Counted from the first letter of the stretch, positions 49,568 through 59,228 are shown. The stretch: DNA of 64,000 bases from Micromonospora sp. NBC_01796 (GCF_035917455.1 NZ_CP109078.1:8106001-8170000); one strand, 5' to 3'. Numbers and translations are program-made. The notes: generated from the letters alone by a model not told the origin.

Positions 49568-51076
49568 TTATCCGGCTGGCGTCACCGTACCGTCACCATC
49601 CGTGCCGTCAGTGGCGGTGACCGGTGTCGGCGTACGGCGGACCTGCCGGAACCGGCGCCAGGCCAGCGCGGCCCCGATCAGCGCGAGTGGTAGCGACGGC
49701 ACGGTGTAGCGGGGGTCGATCGCCGACGTGGCGACGCTCCCGACGACCATGCCGAACGCCAGCGCCACCCACGCCAGCGGGTCGAGATTGTCCCGCCAGG
49801 TCGAGGCGCGGGGGCGGTAGAACGCCAGGACCAGCGCCAACAGGAAGCAGAGCGCGACCACGGTCGTCGGCACGGTCGCCACCGCCGAATAGCGGTGCAG
49901 CGGGCCCATCAGCGGATGGTCGTAGTCGCCGGCGAGACCGGCGAACCGGCGCGCGGCCGGGTTCTCCGGTGCCAGGTACGGCACGCAGGTCCCGTCGCCG
50001 CTGGCCGGGAAGTCCCAGATGCTCGCCACGCAGGCGACCCGTTCGTTCGGGTACGGGCCCGGCCGGACCGCCCGCCACGTCTCCAGCGCGACCGTGGCCA
50101 GGTAGTCCCCGGGCTGGCCGAGGATCGCCTTGGTGGCGAAGGAGCCGAACACCGCGTCCGGCATCTCCACCCACTCCTCCTTGCTCCCGTCACCCCACAG
50201 GTACAGGTCCGGCGGAAGTCGCTGGCCGAGTGGCTGGTCGGGGCAGAGCCGGCGCTCCTCGGCGGTCAGGTCGAGCTGTTCGCAGTCGACGAAGGTCATC
50301 GTCCGGGACCAGAGGAAACGGGAGCCGTAGGTGCCGAACGAGTACTGGCCGTGGTAGCTCTGGTACCAGACCAGGTAACCGCCGAGGGCGATCACGACAA
50401 CCGCGACGAAGGCACCCGTACGGCGCCAGTTCACCCGGCGCAACAGCAGGTAGAGGACCGGGACCGCGAGTGCGGCCAGACCGATCGAGCGGCTGAGGGC
50501 AGCCCAGGAGAACGCCCCGCCGGCCACCAGCACACCCACCCAGCCGGGGGTCTGCCGCCAGGTCAACGCCAGCATTCCGATCAGGACCAGGCTGGTGAAC
50601 AGCGTCTCGGCGAGCAGGAAGTGCTCGACGGAGACCGTACGGGCGTCCAGCAGCAGCGGGGTCACGGCGAGCGTGGACACCAGCCGGGACACGCCACGGC
50701 GTTGCAGGAAGGCGTAACCGGCGACGACCATCGCGAGTCCCATGAGGTGCTGGATCGCGATGATCCGGCGGACCGAGTGCAGGTCCACCAGCAGGCTGAG
50801 GAAAAAGCTGTAGCCGTACGGGCGGACGGTGCCGGGCTGGTGCGAGTAGGCCAGCCCCAGGTAACTCTGACTGTCCCCCTGGTACCAGAGGGCCGGGTTG
50901 TAACCGACCATGACCAGCACCCGCAGGGCGCCGCCGACCACCAGGAGCAGCACCAGCACCCAGTGCCGGCGGAGCAGGTGGCCGGCGTCGCCGGGCACTC
51001 GCCCCAACCGGTCCGTCGTCCAGCCTCGCAGGCGTTGCATTCGCGGGGCGGGCGGGGGCGGGGCGAGGGTGGTCAC
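49568..51076 (-). CDS. GT-C-type glycosyltransferase membrane protein (putative)
   Basis: About 502 residues with 10 or more membrane helices and an extracytoplasmic loop (about 250-370) containing several Cys. The early WYQGDSQSYLGLAY segment after the first helix has the acidic residue expected of the catalytic loop of PMT/ArnT-like GT-C enzymes, but the family match is weak. GTG at 51076 overlaps the stop of the flavoprotein upstream (GTGA), so the two are made together. Likely uses polyprenyl-phosphate sugar; product unknown. Confidence 0.6.
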   Translation of the reverse strand: MTTLAPPPPAPRMQRLRGWTTDRLGRVPGDAGHLLRRHWVLVLLLVVGGALRVLVMVGYNPALWYQGDSQSYLGLAYSHQPGTVRPYGYSFFLSLLVDLHSVRRIIAIQHLMGLAMVVAGYAFLQRRGVSRLVSTLAVTPLLLDARTVSVEHFLLAETLFTSLVLIGMLALTWRQTPGWVGVLVAGGAFSWAALSRSIGLAALAVPVLYLLLRRVNWRRTGAFVAVVVIALGGYLVWYQSYHGQYSFGTYGSRFLWSRTMTFVDCEQLDLTAEERRLCPDQPLGQRLPPDLYLWGDGSKEEWVEMPDAVFGSFATKAILGQPGDYLATVALETWRAVRPGPYPNERVACVASIWDFPASGDGTCVPYLAPENPAARRFAGLAGDYDHPLMGPLHRYSAVATVPTTVVALCFLLALVLAFYRPRASTWRDNLDPLAWVALAFGMVVGSVATSAIDPRYTVPSLPLALIGAALAWRRFRQVRRTPTPVTATDGTDGDGTVTPAG

Positions 51077-52560
51077 CGAGCCGGCTGCTTCGGCAGTACG
51101 GGCGCGGCCCGACCGGTGCCGTGGTCCCCGGAACCCGAACCGGACCCCTTTTCCTCGTGGTACTCCTCCTCGACGTTGACCTGCCACACGTCGTGGGTGG
51201 TGCCGTCGAGGATGTTCTCCGCGGTCAGCATCGCGGTAAGCATCGAGTGGTCCTGGTTGTTGTACCGGTGCATGCCGTTGCGGCCGACCGGGTGCACGTT
51301 CGGCACCGCCTCGGCCAGCCACCCCCGGATCGTGTCGACGGCGTCCTCGTACCCCTCGTCGTAGACCGGGTACGCCTTCGGCATCCGGACCACGTACCCG
51401 GCGCTGACCGCACCCGGTGCAACCAGGCGCAGCCGCTCCAACTCCTCGGTGCCGAGCTTGACGAGGTCGTCGTCGGCCATCTCCCAGAGGTCGTCGCCCT
51501 CGTTGACGAAGTACTCCAGGCCCAGGCAGGTGAAACCGTCCTGCACCAGGTACGGCGACCAGGAGCCGAAGTTCTGGATCCGGCCTACCCGTACGCCGGG
51601 GGTGTGCACGTAGATCCAGTTGTCCGGGAAGCCGGCGGCCTCGGGCACCACCAGGGCGATGGTGAGGAAGTCGCGGTAGCGCAGCGCGTCGGCGGCGGCC
51701 CGTACGTGGTCCGGGGCCGGCGGGTCCATCACCTTGATCAGCTCGGAGATCGGCATGGTCGACACGACGTGGTCGGCCTCGACCCGGCGCTCGTCGTCGG
51801 TGTCGGCCACGGTCACGGCGACCGCCCGGCCGTCCTCCCGGTGCACGGTCTTCGCCCAGGTGTTGAGGGTGACAACCCCGCCGGCCTTGGCGACGTGCTC
51901 GGCGGCCCGCTCCCACATCATGCCGGGGCCGAACTTCGGGTACTGGAACTCCTCGATCAGGCTGGTGATGTCCTTCTGGTTCCGCTTGGGCATCAGCGCG
52001 TTCACCACCGCGTTGGCCAGCGAGAGGTTCTTGATCCGCTGCGCCGCCCAGGTGGCCTGCAACTCGGTCGCGGGGATGCCCCAGAGCTTCTCGGTGTACG
52101 TCTTGAAGAAGATCGAGTAGAGCCGCTTGCCGAACCGCGCGGTGACCCAACCCTCGAAGTGGCTCTGGTCCTTCGGCGGCCGGACCTGGGCCCACAGGTA
52201 CGAGCCGACGCACCGGACCGCCTCGAAGATGCCGAGGTTGCCCAGTGCGTTGCTGGCCTTCAGCGGGTAGTCGAACAGCTTCTCGCGGTAGTGGATCCGG
52301 CTCATCCGGGGTCGGAGCAGGAAGTCCTCGTCCGGCAGGATCTCGTGCCAGAGCGCCTCCACCTGGGAGACCTTGGTGAAGAACCGGTGTCCGCCGATGT
52401 CGAAGCGCCAGCCCTCACGCTCCACCGTACGGCTGATCCCACCGACCTGGTCGTCGGCCTCGAAGACCTCGACCGAAGCCTGACGTTTGGTCAGCTGGTA
52501 CGCCGCAGTCAGGCCCGCCGGACCCGCCCCGATGACAACGGTATGAGGGGAACTTGTCAT
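51073..52560 (-). CDS. NAD(P)/FAD-dependent oxidoreductase (UDP-galactopyranose-mutase-like fold)
   Basis: About 495 residues. N-terminal dinucleotide fold VVIGAGPAGLTAAYQL, then a GGISRTVEREGWRFDIGGHRFF motif for the flavin, and conserved HFEGWVTARFGKRLYSIFFKTYTEKLWG. This group (FAD-dependent protoporphyrinogen-oxidase/UGM-like) often acts on polyprenyl or sugar-nucleotide substrates and sits beside GT-C enzymes, as here (GTGA overlap). The ATG at 52560 begins the family's usual start; in-frame ATGs lie at 52572 and 52584. Divergent region of about 330 bases upstream. Confidence 0.9.
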   Translation of the reverse strand: MTSSPHTVVIGAGPAGLTAAYQLTKRQASVEVFEADDQVGGISRTVEREGWRFDIGGHRFFTKVSQVEALWHEILPDEDFLLRPRMSRIHYREKLFDYPLKASNALGNLGIFEAVRCVGSYLWAQVRPPKDQSHFEGWVTARFGKRLYSIFFKTYTEKLWGIPATELQATWAAQRIKNLSLANAVVNALMPKRNQKDITSLIEEFQYPKFGPGMMWERAAEHVAKAGGVVTLNTWAKTVHREDGRAVAVTVADTDDERRVEADHVVSTMPISELIKVMDPPAPDHVRAAADALRYRDFLTIALVVPEAAGFPDNWIYVHTPGVRVGRIQNFGSWSPYLVQDGFTCLGLEYFVNEGDDLWEMADDDLVKLGTEELERLRLVAPGAVSAGYVVRMPKAYPVYDEGYEDAVDTIRGWLAEAVPNVHPVGRNGMHRYNNQDHSMLTAMLTAENILDGTTHDVWQVNVEEEYHEEKGSGSGSGDHGTGRAAPVLPKQPAR

Positions 52561-52887
52561 GCGCTGATTCATCACCTTCGACATATTGTCGGCCACCACT
52601 CTGCGGCCGTCCGCCACTCATCGCCGACAGGACGGCGTTTTGGCAGCAGGGGGCGCGACGACCATGACGACCGTCACGAAAGGAGGACAAGGACGCGCGG
52701 AATCTAGCATGTCGCCGCTCGGTGCGAGGACCGCCTTGATGACCAGGATGTTTCTCCGTGAGGCATCGGCCAGGGATTACCGATCAGGGCGTCGGGGTAT
52801 CGCACGGCCATCCGGATCCACTCGTTACGGGACCCGGACAGATCCGGATATGTCAGCAAGCGGTATCCCCGTTGAACTGGAGTCTCG
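52561..52887. other. Divergent intergenic region, no gene seen
   Basis: About 330 bases between the flavoprotein (minus) and metallopeptidase (plus) starts. I see no convincing frame, palindrome or operator; it is presumably the two promoters and leaders. TGGAGT lies a few bases before the metallopeptidase ATG. Confidence 0.5.
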
Positions 52888-53787
52888 ATGGAGCTGAACG
52901 AAAACGCGGAGATCGACACCAGTCAGGTGGATGACCGGCGTGGGTCCGGCGGATCGGGCGGATCGGGCGGGTTCTCGCTCGGCGGTGGCGGCGGGCTGGT
53001 CGGCGTCATCGTCACCGTGCTGGTCGCGCTGGTCGGCGGCGGTTTCGGACTCAACGCGCTGACCGGTGGCGACGAGCAGGGCGACAACACCGCGATCGAG
53101 CAGCGGTGCGAGGCTCCCGACGCGTTGCAGCAGCTCGACTGCCGCAACACGCTGTACGTCAACTCCATCCAGAGCTGGTGGCAACGCGCGATGCCGGAGA
53201 AGTTCGACAAGCCGTACACCGAGTCGGACACTGTCTTCTTCGAGCAGGCGGTGAACACCGGTTGCGGTGCGGCCGACTCGGGCGTCGGACCGTTCTACTG
53301 TCCGGCCGACGATCTGGTCTACATCGACCTTTCCTTCTACCGCCAGTTGGCCGAACAACTCGGCGCGAGTGGCGAGTTCGCCCAGCCCTACGTCCTGGCC
53401 CACGAGTACGGACACCACGTGCAGGACCTGCTCGGCACCGAGGCGCAGATGCGCCGGCAGCAGGCCAGCAATCCGGGCCAGGCGAACGAACTGTCGGTGG
53501 CGCTCGAACTGCAGGCCGACTGCTATGCGGGCGCCTGGGCGAAGAACGCCACCGGGACCGCCGACGACCGGGGCGAGAAGATCTTCACCAGCATCTCCGA
53601 CCAGGACATCAAGGAGGGCCTCGACACCGCCGCCGCGATCGGTGACGACGCCATCCAGGAGCGCTCGGGCGGCCAGATCGACGAATCCTCCTTCACCCAC
53701 GGCAGCTCGGCCCAACGCCAGGAGTGGTTCCGCAAGGGTTACGACACCGGCGACCCCACCGCCTGCGACACCACCACCGGCCGCTAA
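52888..53787 (+). CDS. Neutral zinc metallopeptidase (KPN_02809 family)
   Basis: About 299 residues. A Gly/Ser-rich N-tail, one membrane helix (about 38-58), then the zinc-binding HEYGHHVQDLLG (about residues 172-183) with the additional ligand Glu in LSVALELQADCYAGAWA. Four further Cys residues suggest extracytoplasmic disulfides. Membrane-anchored with its catalytic domain outside; substrate unknown. It converges with the GH16 gene across a long hairpin. Confidence 0.92.
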   Translation: MELNENAEIDTSQVDDRRGSGGSGGSGGFSLGGGGGLVGVIVTVLVALVGGGFGLNALTGGDEQGDNTAIEQRCEAPDALQQLDCRNTLYVNSIQSWWQRAMPEKFDKPYTESDTVFFEQAVNTGCGAADSGVGPFYCPADDLVYIDLSFYRQLAEQLGASGEFAQPYVLAHEYGHHVQDLLGTEAQMRRQQASNPGQANELSVALELQADCYAGAWAKNATGTADDRGEKIFTSISDQDIKEGLDTAAAIGDDAIQERSGGQIDESSFTHGSSAQRQEWFRKGYDTGDPTACDTTTGR

Positions 53788-53806
53788 CCCGTCCCCCTTC
53801 CCCCGG

Positions 53807-53877
53807 CGATCTTGCACTTGTGGCGCCCGGATCGGAACACTCATCCGGATTTGTGTGCCACCACAAGTGCAAGATCG
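53807..53877. repeat. Long intergenic hairpin, family B (17-bp arms plus inner stem)
   Basis: Arms CGATCTTGCACTTGTGG (53807-53823) and its exact complement (53861-53877), with a separate inner stem CCGGAT/ATCCGG. It occupies the whole gap between convergent genes. Its sequence is unrelated to the hairpin at 43195. The layered palindrome looks like a dispersed repeat that also serves as a bidirectional terminator. Confidence 0.78.
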
Positions 53878-53885
53878 TCGAGGTG

Positions 53886-55073
53886 TCAGCAGCGGCCGAG
53901 GTCGCGCCACTGGGCGGTCAGGCCGGGCTCGGAGCCCTGGGTCCACCAGTTGGCCTGCCACAGGCGCCCGTTGTGCTTCACCCGGGCGCCCTCCAGGTAG
54001 ACGGTCCCCCAGTTCCAGGCCGGAGCGGCGGCACAGTTGGCCGGCGGCGCGGTCGTCGGCGGGGGTGTGGTCGGCGGTCGAGTGGTCGGGGGTGTGGTCG
54101 GGGGCCGGGTGGTCGGCGGTGTGGTGGTGCAGGTGCCACCGGCGCCCACCGTGTCGACGTGGTTGGTGCCCGCCGCGCGGTACGCGGTGACCCGGTTCCT
54201 CGCCTCGGCGGTGGTGATCACCTCGCGGTCGGCGTAGTAGAGGTAGTCGACCTGCTGGATGTACGTGGCCAGCCCGGTGCCGGTACGCCCCACCAGGTCG
54301 ATGAACCACAGGTTGAAGTTGATCGACATCGGGGTTTCCGGGTAGTAGCGGTCCCCGTGGTCGGCGACCTGCTGACCGTCGACGAAGTACTTCACCCGGC
54401 CGTCGGCGACCGTGAAGTCCAGGTCGTGCCACCCGTTGAAGCTGGCCCGCTGCTCGGTGTGGGTGTTGTCGGCCTGCCACGGCTCGTTCTGGTACGTCTC
54501 CCAGGTGGTCTGGTAGAAGATCGGCCCCTGCTCACCCCAACCCCCGTTGGGCAGGTACTCGAAGTCGATCTCGCCGTAGTTCGGGTCGAGGGGTCGGTCC
54601 AGCGGGGTGATGGTGAAGAACGTCTCCACCAGGTGGTCGCCGTCCGGTCCGGACTGGGGCGCGTCGGTGAACCGGACCCGGCTGGCGTAGGTGCCCTCGA
54701 AGAACTTGCGCTGGTGAAGGAACTCGGCCTGGCTGGTGCCGCCGGCCGTACCGTCGGTCTTGGCGGTCAACTGGAGCACCTTCTGGCCGCCGTCGGTGGG
54801 GAAGCTGACGTTCGCCGCCGGCCAGGCCGCGCCGGGCACGCCCGGTCCGCCGGAGTTGGTGCGTACGGTCCAGTTGCGGGCGGCGATCGCCGGGTCCGAC
54901 GAGGACGAGTAGGCGAAGTCGTCGAAGAGGACGCCGCAGTTGGCGGCGATGGCTGGCGCGGCCGCCGGGGCGGTGCCGGCCGAGGCGGTCGCGGTGAGGC
55001 CGGCGAGGGTTCCGGCGGCCAGCACGGCCGCCGCACCGGCCGCGAGACTTCTCACGGTGGGTTTCGTGGACAC
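53886..55073 (-). CDS. Secreted GH16 glycoside hydrolase with CBM5/12-like tail
   Basis: About 395 residues. Signal peptide 1 to about 33; GH16 jelly-roll about 45-300 with the catalytic pair in GEIDFEYL (Glu168 and Glu172, Asp170 between); a Thr/Pro linker (about 312-342); and a C-terminal carbohydrate-binding module (NWGTVYLEGARV, NGRLWQANWWT, PGLTAQW), of the kind that binds chitin or cellulose. GTG at 55073 with GAGGAG 5 bases upstream. Last gene of the ngcEFG run; 125 bases after ngcG. GH16 enzymes cut beta-glucans and related polymers, so its link to an aminosugar importer is interesting. Confidence 0.9.
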   Translation of the reverse strand: MSTKPTVRSLAAGAAAVLAAGTLAGLTATASAGTAPAAAPAIAANCGVLFDDFAYSSSSDPAIAARNWTVRTNSGGPGVPGAAWPAANVSFPTDGGQKVLQLTAKTDGTAGGTSQAEFLHQRKFFEGTYASRVRFTDAPQSGPDGDHLVETFFTITPLDRPLDPNYGEIDFEYLPNGGWGEQGPIFYQTTWETYQNEPWQADNTHTEQRASFNGWHDLDFTVADGRVKYFVDGQQVADHGDRYYPETPMSINFNLWFIDLVGRTGTGLATYIQQVDYLYYADREVITTAEARNRVTAYRAAGTNHVDTVGAGGTCTTTPPTTRPPTTPPTTRPPTTPPPTTAPPANCAAAPAWNWGTVYLEGARVKHNGRLWQANWWTQGSEPGLTAQWRDLGRC

Positions 55074-55198
55074 GGGGTCTCCTCACGGTGGATCAAAGGA
55101 TGGGTACGGCCGGACGACGATCGTCGGCCGTGGGGGTGCCGGACGGGAGAGCCGGGCGGGCGTGACCTCACCGCCCCGGCGGTGAGGGGAAGCGGGTG

Positions 55199-56092
55199 CT
55201 ACCGCACCGCACCGGCGGTGAGGCCGGAGCGGATCTGACGCTGGAAGAGCACGTAGGCGGCGAGGACCGGCAGCATGGCGATGGTCAGACCGGCGAACAG
55301 TCCACTCCAGTCGCTGCGGTAGCCCTGGCTGACCGACAGCGCGGCGAGGCCCTGGGCGAGCACGTACCGGTCGGGGTCGGGGTTGAGTACGAGGGGCAGC
55401 AGGTACTGGTTCCACAGCCCGAGAAAGTTGAAGATCCCGATGCTGACCAGCCCCGGCCGGGCCAGTGGCAGCATCACCCGGAAGAACACCCCGGCGTGCG
55501 AGCAGCCGTCGATGAAGGCGGCCTCGGCGATCGCCGTGGGCAGCGTACGGAAGAACGAGTGCAGGAAGAACACGGTGAACGGCAGCGCGTACGCGGTGTA
55601 GACCAGGATCAGCCCCGGATAGGTGCCGAGCAGCCCGAGTTGCTCGACCACGAAGAAGAGCGGCACCAGGGCGAGGAAGACCGGGAAGAGGATGCCTGCG
55701 ACGAACAGGTAGTAGAGCAGCCGGTTGCCGGGGAAGGTGTACCGGGCGAGCGCGTACGCCACCAGCGAGCCCAGCAACATGGTCAGTACGAGTGCGGTGC
55801 CGACCACGATCGCGCTGTTGACGAAGTAGCTCCCGATCGACGCCTCGGTCCAGGCCCTCGACCAGTTGTCGAACTGCGGCTGCGCCGGCAGGGTCCACGG
55901 GCTGGTCAGGATCTCCCGGTCGGTCTTGAGCGAGCTGACCACCGCCCAGAGCAGCGGCACGGTGACCAGCACCGCCCAGCCGACCAGGAACAGGTGGGCT
56001 GCGACGTCTCCGGCCCGCCCGGTTCGGGACGCCGGTTTGGGCTGATCGACAGGGGTGACCGGCCGGGCCGGGCGGTCGACGACAGCGGTCAT
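55199..56092 (-). CDS. ngcG: Sugar ABC permease, NgcG/MalG-type
   Basis: About 297 residues with six membrane helices and the EAA loop (AIAEAAFIDGCSHAGVFFRVMLPLARPGL) that contacts the ATPase. The N-terminal tail is polar with Pro/Arg. ATG at 56092 overlaps the preceding gene by 4 bases. Second permease of the NgcEFG set, which takes up N-acetylglucosamine and chitobiose in Streptomyces. No ATPase gene is nearby; the known system uses the shared MsiK ATPase, so this is expected. Confidence 0.83.
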   Translation of the reverse strand: MTAVVDRPARPVTPVDQPKPASRTGRAGDVAAHLFLVGWAVLVTVPLLWAVVSSLKTDREILTSPWTLPAQPQFDNWSRAWTEASIGSYFVNSAIVVGTALVLTMLLGSLVAYALARYTFPGNRLLYYLFVAGILFPVFLALVPLFFVVEQLGLLGTYPGLILVYTAYALPFTVFFLHSFFRTLPTAIAEAAFIDGCSHAGVFFRVMLPLARPGLVSIGIFNFLGLWNQYLLPLVLNPDPDRYVLAQGLAALSVSQGYRSDWSGLFAGLTIAMLPVLAAYVLFQRQIRSGLTAGAVR

Positions 56093-57015
56093 GACAGCTC
56101 CACCCGTTCCCGTCGGCTGGCCCGCAACGCGATCACGGCGAACGCGAGGGTCAGGAAGAACAGGGTCACGCCCATGGCGGCGGCGTAACCGAACTTGCCG
56201 TACGTGAAAGCACTGCGGTAAAGGCCGAGCCCGATGACCTCGGTGGCACCGTCGGGTCCGCCCGGTCCGGCGGTCATCACCTGCACCACCGCGAACCCGT
56301 CGAGGGCCAGTACGCCCAGGTAGACGAAGGCGACCTGGACGTTGTCCCAGAGCAGCGGGACGATGATCCGGCGCAGGGTGGCGAGCCGACCGGCTCCGTC
56401 GAGTACGGCGGCCTCCAGCACGTCGCGCGGGATCGACTCCATCGCGGCCGAGAAGAGCACCATGTAGAAGCCGACCGACGACCAGACCAGGACCGCCATC
56501 ACCGCCCAGAGCGCCAGCGCGGGATCACCGAGCCAGGCGTGGGCCAGCGCGTCCAGGCCGACGGCGCGCAGGAAACCGTTGAGCAGTCCCTCGTTGGGGT
56601 GGTAGACGAACTGCCACAGCACCGCGACGATCGGCAGCGAGAGCAACTGCGGGAAGAAGTAGGCGATCTTGTAGAACTCGCCGCCCCGGATCCCGGCGAG
56701 TGCCGTGCTGCCGCGCCGGCCGCCGAAGTTGACCAGCGCGGCGAGCAGCAGCCCGAGCAGGATGGTGGCCAACGGTACGACCAGCAGCATCAGCCCGTTG
56801 TTGCGCAGTGCCGACAGGAACAGCCGGTCGTCGAGCAGCCGCCGGAAGTTGTCCAGCCCGACGAAGTGCGCCTCGCCGGACACCCCGGTCCAGTCGGTCA
56901 GGGACAGATAGAACGCCTGCGCGTACGGGGAGAGCACGAATACCGCGTACAGCAGCAGCCCGGGCAGGATCGCGCCGGCCAGGAACCGGTATTTGCCGTG
57001 CCGCATGGCTGCCAT
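56089..57015 (-). CDS. ngcF: Sugar ABC permease, NgcF/MalF-type
   Basis: About 308 residues, six membrane helices, with an EAA loop (DVLEAAVLDGAGRLATLRRIIVPLL). ATG at 57015, 8 bases after the ngcE stop; an ATG at 57006 is possible. Pairs with NgcG to form the channel. The gene order binding protein-permease-permease and the family features of the binding protein support the naming. Confidence 0.83.
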   Translation of the reverse strand: MAAMRHGKYRFLAGAILPGLLLYAVFVLSPYAQAFYLSLTDWTGVSGEAHFVGLDNFRRLLDDRLFLSALRNNGLMLLVVPLATILLGLLLAALVNFGGRRGSTALAGIRGGEFYKIAYFFPQLLSLPIVAVLWQFVYHPNEGLLNGFLRAVGLDALAHAWLGDPALALWAVMAVLVWSSVGFYMVLFSAAMESIPRDVLEAAVLDGAGRLATLRRIIVPLLWDNVQVAFVYLGVLALDGFAVVQVMTAGPGGPDGATEVIGLGLYRSAFTYGKFGYAAAMGVTLFFLTLAFAVIALRASRRERVELS

Positions 57016-57023
57016 GACCGCCC

Positions 57024-58445
57024 CTACCGGGAGTACTTGGCGACGGTGGTGTCCCTGGCCAGCGCGTCGGCGGCCTGCTGGATCCGGTCGGCCCACTGCG
57101 ACGGGGTGACCCGTCGGGTGGCCAGCTCACCGGTGGCGTCGTCGACCGCCTTGGCCAGCGGGGCGTACCAGGTGCGGAACCGGTAGGTGAAGGTGTTCGC
57201 CCCGGCGGCCTGTACGGCGGACCGGACCGAACCGAGCCCGGTGCTGACGGTCAGCCCGTCGGTGGCCCCGGCGACACTGGGCAGGGTGCTGTTGAGTTCG
57301 GCGAACCGGCGGGCGGCCGGCTGGGAGAAGAGGATCCGGAGGAACTCCAGCCCGCCGCGCGGGTTCTTCGCCTTCGCCGGTACCAGGAAGGACTCGCTGC
57401 TGGCCGCCTGCAAGGCCCCGTACGGCAGCTTGTCGCCGGCCCCGAGGGTCGGCACGGCCGCCATCACCATGTCGAAGCCGTCCGGGGTGACGCCCTTCTG
57501 TTCGGCCTCCAGCCACGACCCGCACGGGATGATCGCCGCCTTGCCCTGGGACCAGGCCGCCTGCGCCTCGGTGTGCGAGAGCGCCTCGGACCCGGACAGG
57601 AGGTAGCCCCGCCCGGCCAGTTCGGCGACGGCGGTGGCCGCGTCGAGCAACGGTTGCTGCTTCCACGCGCCGGGCTGGAGGTTGTCGACCGCCTTGACCA
57701 GGTCCGGCCCGCCGGCCTTGGCCGCCATGGCGAGCAGCGGGTCGTTCAGGTACTCGGGGTACTTGCCCTGGTAGGTCCAGGGCGCGATACCGGCCTTCTT
57801 GATCTCGGCGCAGAGCGCGAGCATGCCCTCCCAGGTGGTCGGGTACGTCCAGCCGTGCCGGTCGAACAGCGGCTTGGAGTACCAGAGGCCCCAGGTGGTG
57901 TAGGTGAAGTTGAGCGCGTACACCTTCCCGTCGAGGGTGCCGTCCTCGATCACGCCCGGCAGGAGGGTGTCGCGTACCTTGCGGGCGGGGTCGTGCAGCG
58001 ACGGTGCGTCGAGCAGCTCGGTCAGGTCGGTGAGCTTCTTCGCGGCGACCAGGGTGGCGAGGTCGAGCCGGCCGGCGCCGGTGTTGTCGACCACGTCCGG
58101 CGGGGTGTCGGCGACGAACCGGGGCTGCAACGCCTCGCCGACCTTCTGGATGCCCTTGTGGTCGACAGTGGAGCTGGGAAACCGCTGCTGGTAGAGCGTT
58201 TCGGCGTTGATCGCGTACTCGTCGCCGTACCCGCCCTTGAAGATGACCACTTCGAGCGGGGCCTTGTCGGGTGCACCGAGCGGGTTGTCCGCGCTGGTCG
58301 GGCCCTTGTTGTCAGCGGAGGGACTCTCGTCGCCGCTGCTGGTCACGCACCCGGTCAGGGCCGGGGCGGCCAGGCCGATGGCGGCGGCCTGTAGGACGGT
58401 GCGTCGGTTGGGACGGCGTACGACCGGGGTGGAAGAGGGGTCCAT
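57024..58445 (-). CDS. ngcE: N-acetylglucosamine/chitobiose-binding lipoprotein NgcE
   Basis: About 473 residues. A Tat-like RR start (RRPNRRTVLQAA) and lipobox ALTGC, then a type I extracellular solute-binding fold. The mature start NPLGAPDKAPLEVVIFKGGYGDEYA resembles the NgcE family opening, together with a LNFTYTTWGLWYSKPLFDRHGW region and a PCGSWLEAEQKG segment. Captures N-acetylglucosamine and chitooligosaccharides for NgcFG. ATG at 58445, 21 bases after the SIS gene. Context with RpiR, SIS protein and an aminosugar kinase supports the call. Confidence 0.87.
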   Translation of the reverse strand: MDPSSTPVVRRPNRRTVLQAAAIGLAAPALTGCVTSSGDESPSADNKGPTSADNPLGAPDKAPLEVVIFKGGYGDEYAINAETLYQQRFPSSTVDHKGIQKVGEALQPRFVADTPPDVVDNTGAGRLDLATLVAAKKLTDLTELLDAPSLHDPARKVRDTLLPGVIEDGTLDGKVYALNFTYTTWGLWYSKPLFDRHGWTYPTTWEGMLALCAEIKKAGIAPWTYQGKYPEYLNDPLLAMAAKAGGPDLVKAVDNLQPGAWKQQPLLDAATAVAELAGRGYLLSGSEALSHTEAQAAWSQGKAAIIPCGSWLEAEQKGVTPDGFDMVMAAVPTLGAGDKLPYGALQAASSESFLVPAKAKNPRGGLEFLRILFSQPAARRFAELNSTLPSVAGATDGLTVSTGLGSVRSAVQAAGANTFTYRFRTWYAPLAKAVDDATGELATRRVTPSQWADRIQQAADALARDTTVAKYSR

Positions 58446-58466
58446 GGTCGGCGGCCTCGCCTTCTG

Positions 58467-59228
58467 TTAGGCGGTGCGTCGGATACGCCCGGCGTACCGC
58501 GCCTCGAGTGCGTTGTTGTGGGTGTCGCCGCCGGGAACGTTCGCCGACAGGTAGATCGGCGGGGTCTGGCCGGCGGCGAGCAGGTGCGCGACGACCTCGG
58601 TGACGATCTGCTGGGCGAGCAGCGCTCCGGTGATCGACGAGATGGCTCCGACGGCACCGCCGCCGGGAATGGGCAGGGCGGCATCGCCGTACGGCGCGCC
58701 GTTGTCGAGTACGACGTCGGCGATGTCGGCCAGCCGCCGTCCCGAGGGATGCCTCGACTCGACGCGGCTGGTGTGGTCGAGCGAGGTGATCCCGATGAGC
58801 CGGTGCCCCCGATCCTTGACCAGGAGGGCGAACTCGACGATGACGCCGTTGACCCCGGAGTTCGAGGTGAGTACGAAAACGTCGTCGGGCTTGACCGGGG
58901 CCAGCTCGTACAGCCGGTGGGCCACCGACGGGTCCCGTTCGAGCAGCGGATCGTCGAGTACGGCCCGGTCGGCGCCGCCGTAGAGGACGAGGTCCCGCAG
59001 TGCGATCTTGTTGGTGGGTACCAGACCACCGGCCCGTCCGGCGATCTCCATGGAGAGGGCCTCGGAGTGCCCGCAGCCGAACGCCTGCACCACCCCGCCC
59101 TGGTCGAGGGCGGTGGTGATCAGGTCGGCCGCGGCCCGTACGCCGTCGGCCTGGGTCCGGGTGACCCGTTCGATCGCCGTGGTGACGGCGGCGAGGTAGG
59201 CCGGTGCGCTGATGGTGGTGGTGGTCAT
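58467..59228 (-). CDS. SIS-domain sugar-phosphate-binding protein (UPF0309-like)
   Basis: About 253 residues with one SIS domain (VVQAFGCGHSEALSMEIAGRAGG, then VFVLTSNSGVNGVIVEF and the RHPSGRRLADIADVVLDNG segment). The closest group is UPF0309, frequently encoded beside aminosugar kinase and RpiR genes. It probably binds or isomerises a phosphorylated sugar. ATGA overlap with the rpiR gene upstream makes the two co-translated. Confidence 0.88.
   Translation of the reverse strand: MTTTTISAPAYLAAVTTAIERVTRTQADGVRAAADLITTALDQGGVVQAFGCGHSEALSMEIAGRAGGLVPTNKIALRDLVLYGGADRAVLDDPLLERDPSVAHRLYELAPVKPDDVFVLTSNSGVNGVIVEFALLVKDRGHRLIGITSLDHTSRVESRHPSGRRLADIADVVLDNGAPYGDAALPIPGGGAVGAISSITGALLAQQIVTEVVAHLLAAGQTPPIYLSANVPGGDTHNNALEARYAGRIRRTA

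Noticed and set aside
49568-52213. 881-residue reading of the GT-C gene
   Set aside because: Its first part lies in a shadow frame of the flavoprotein; the GTGA overlap at 51076 marks the real start.
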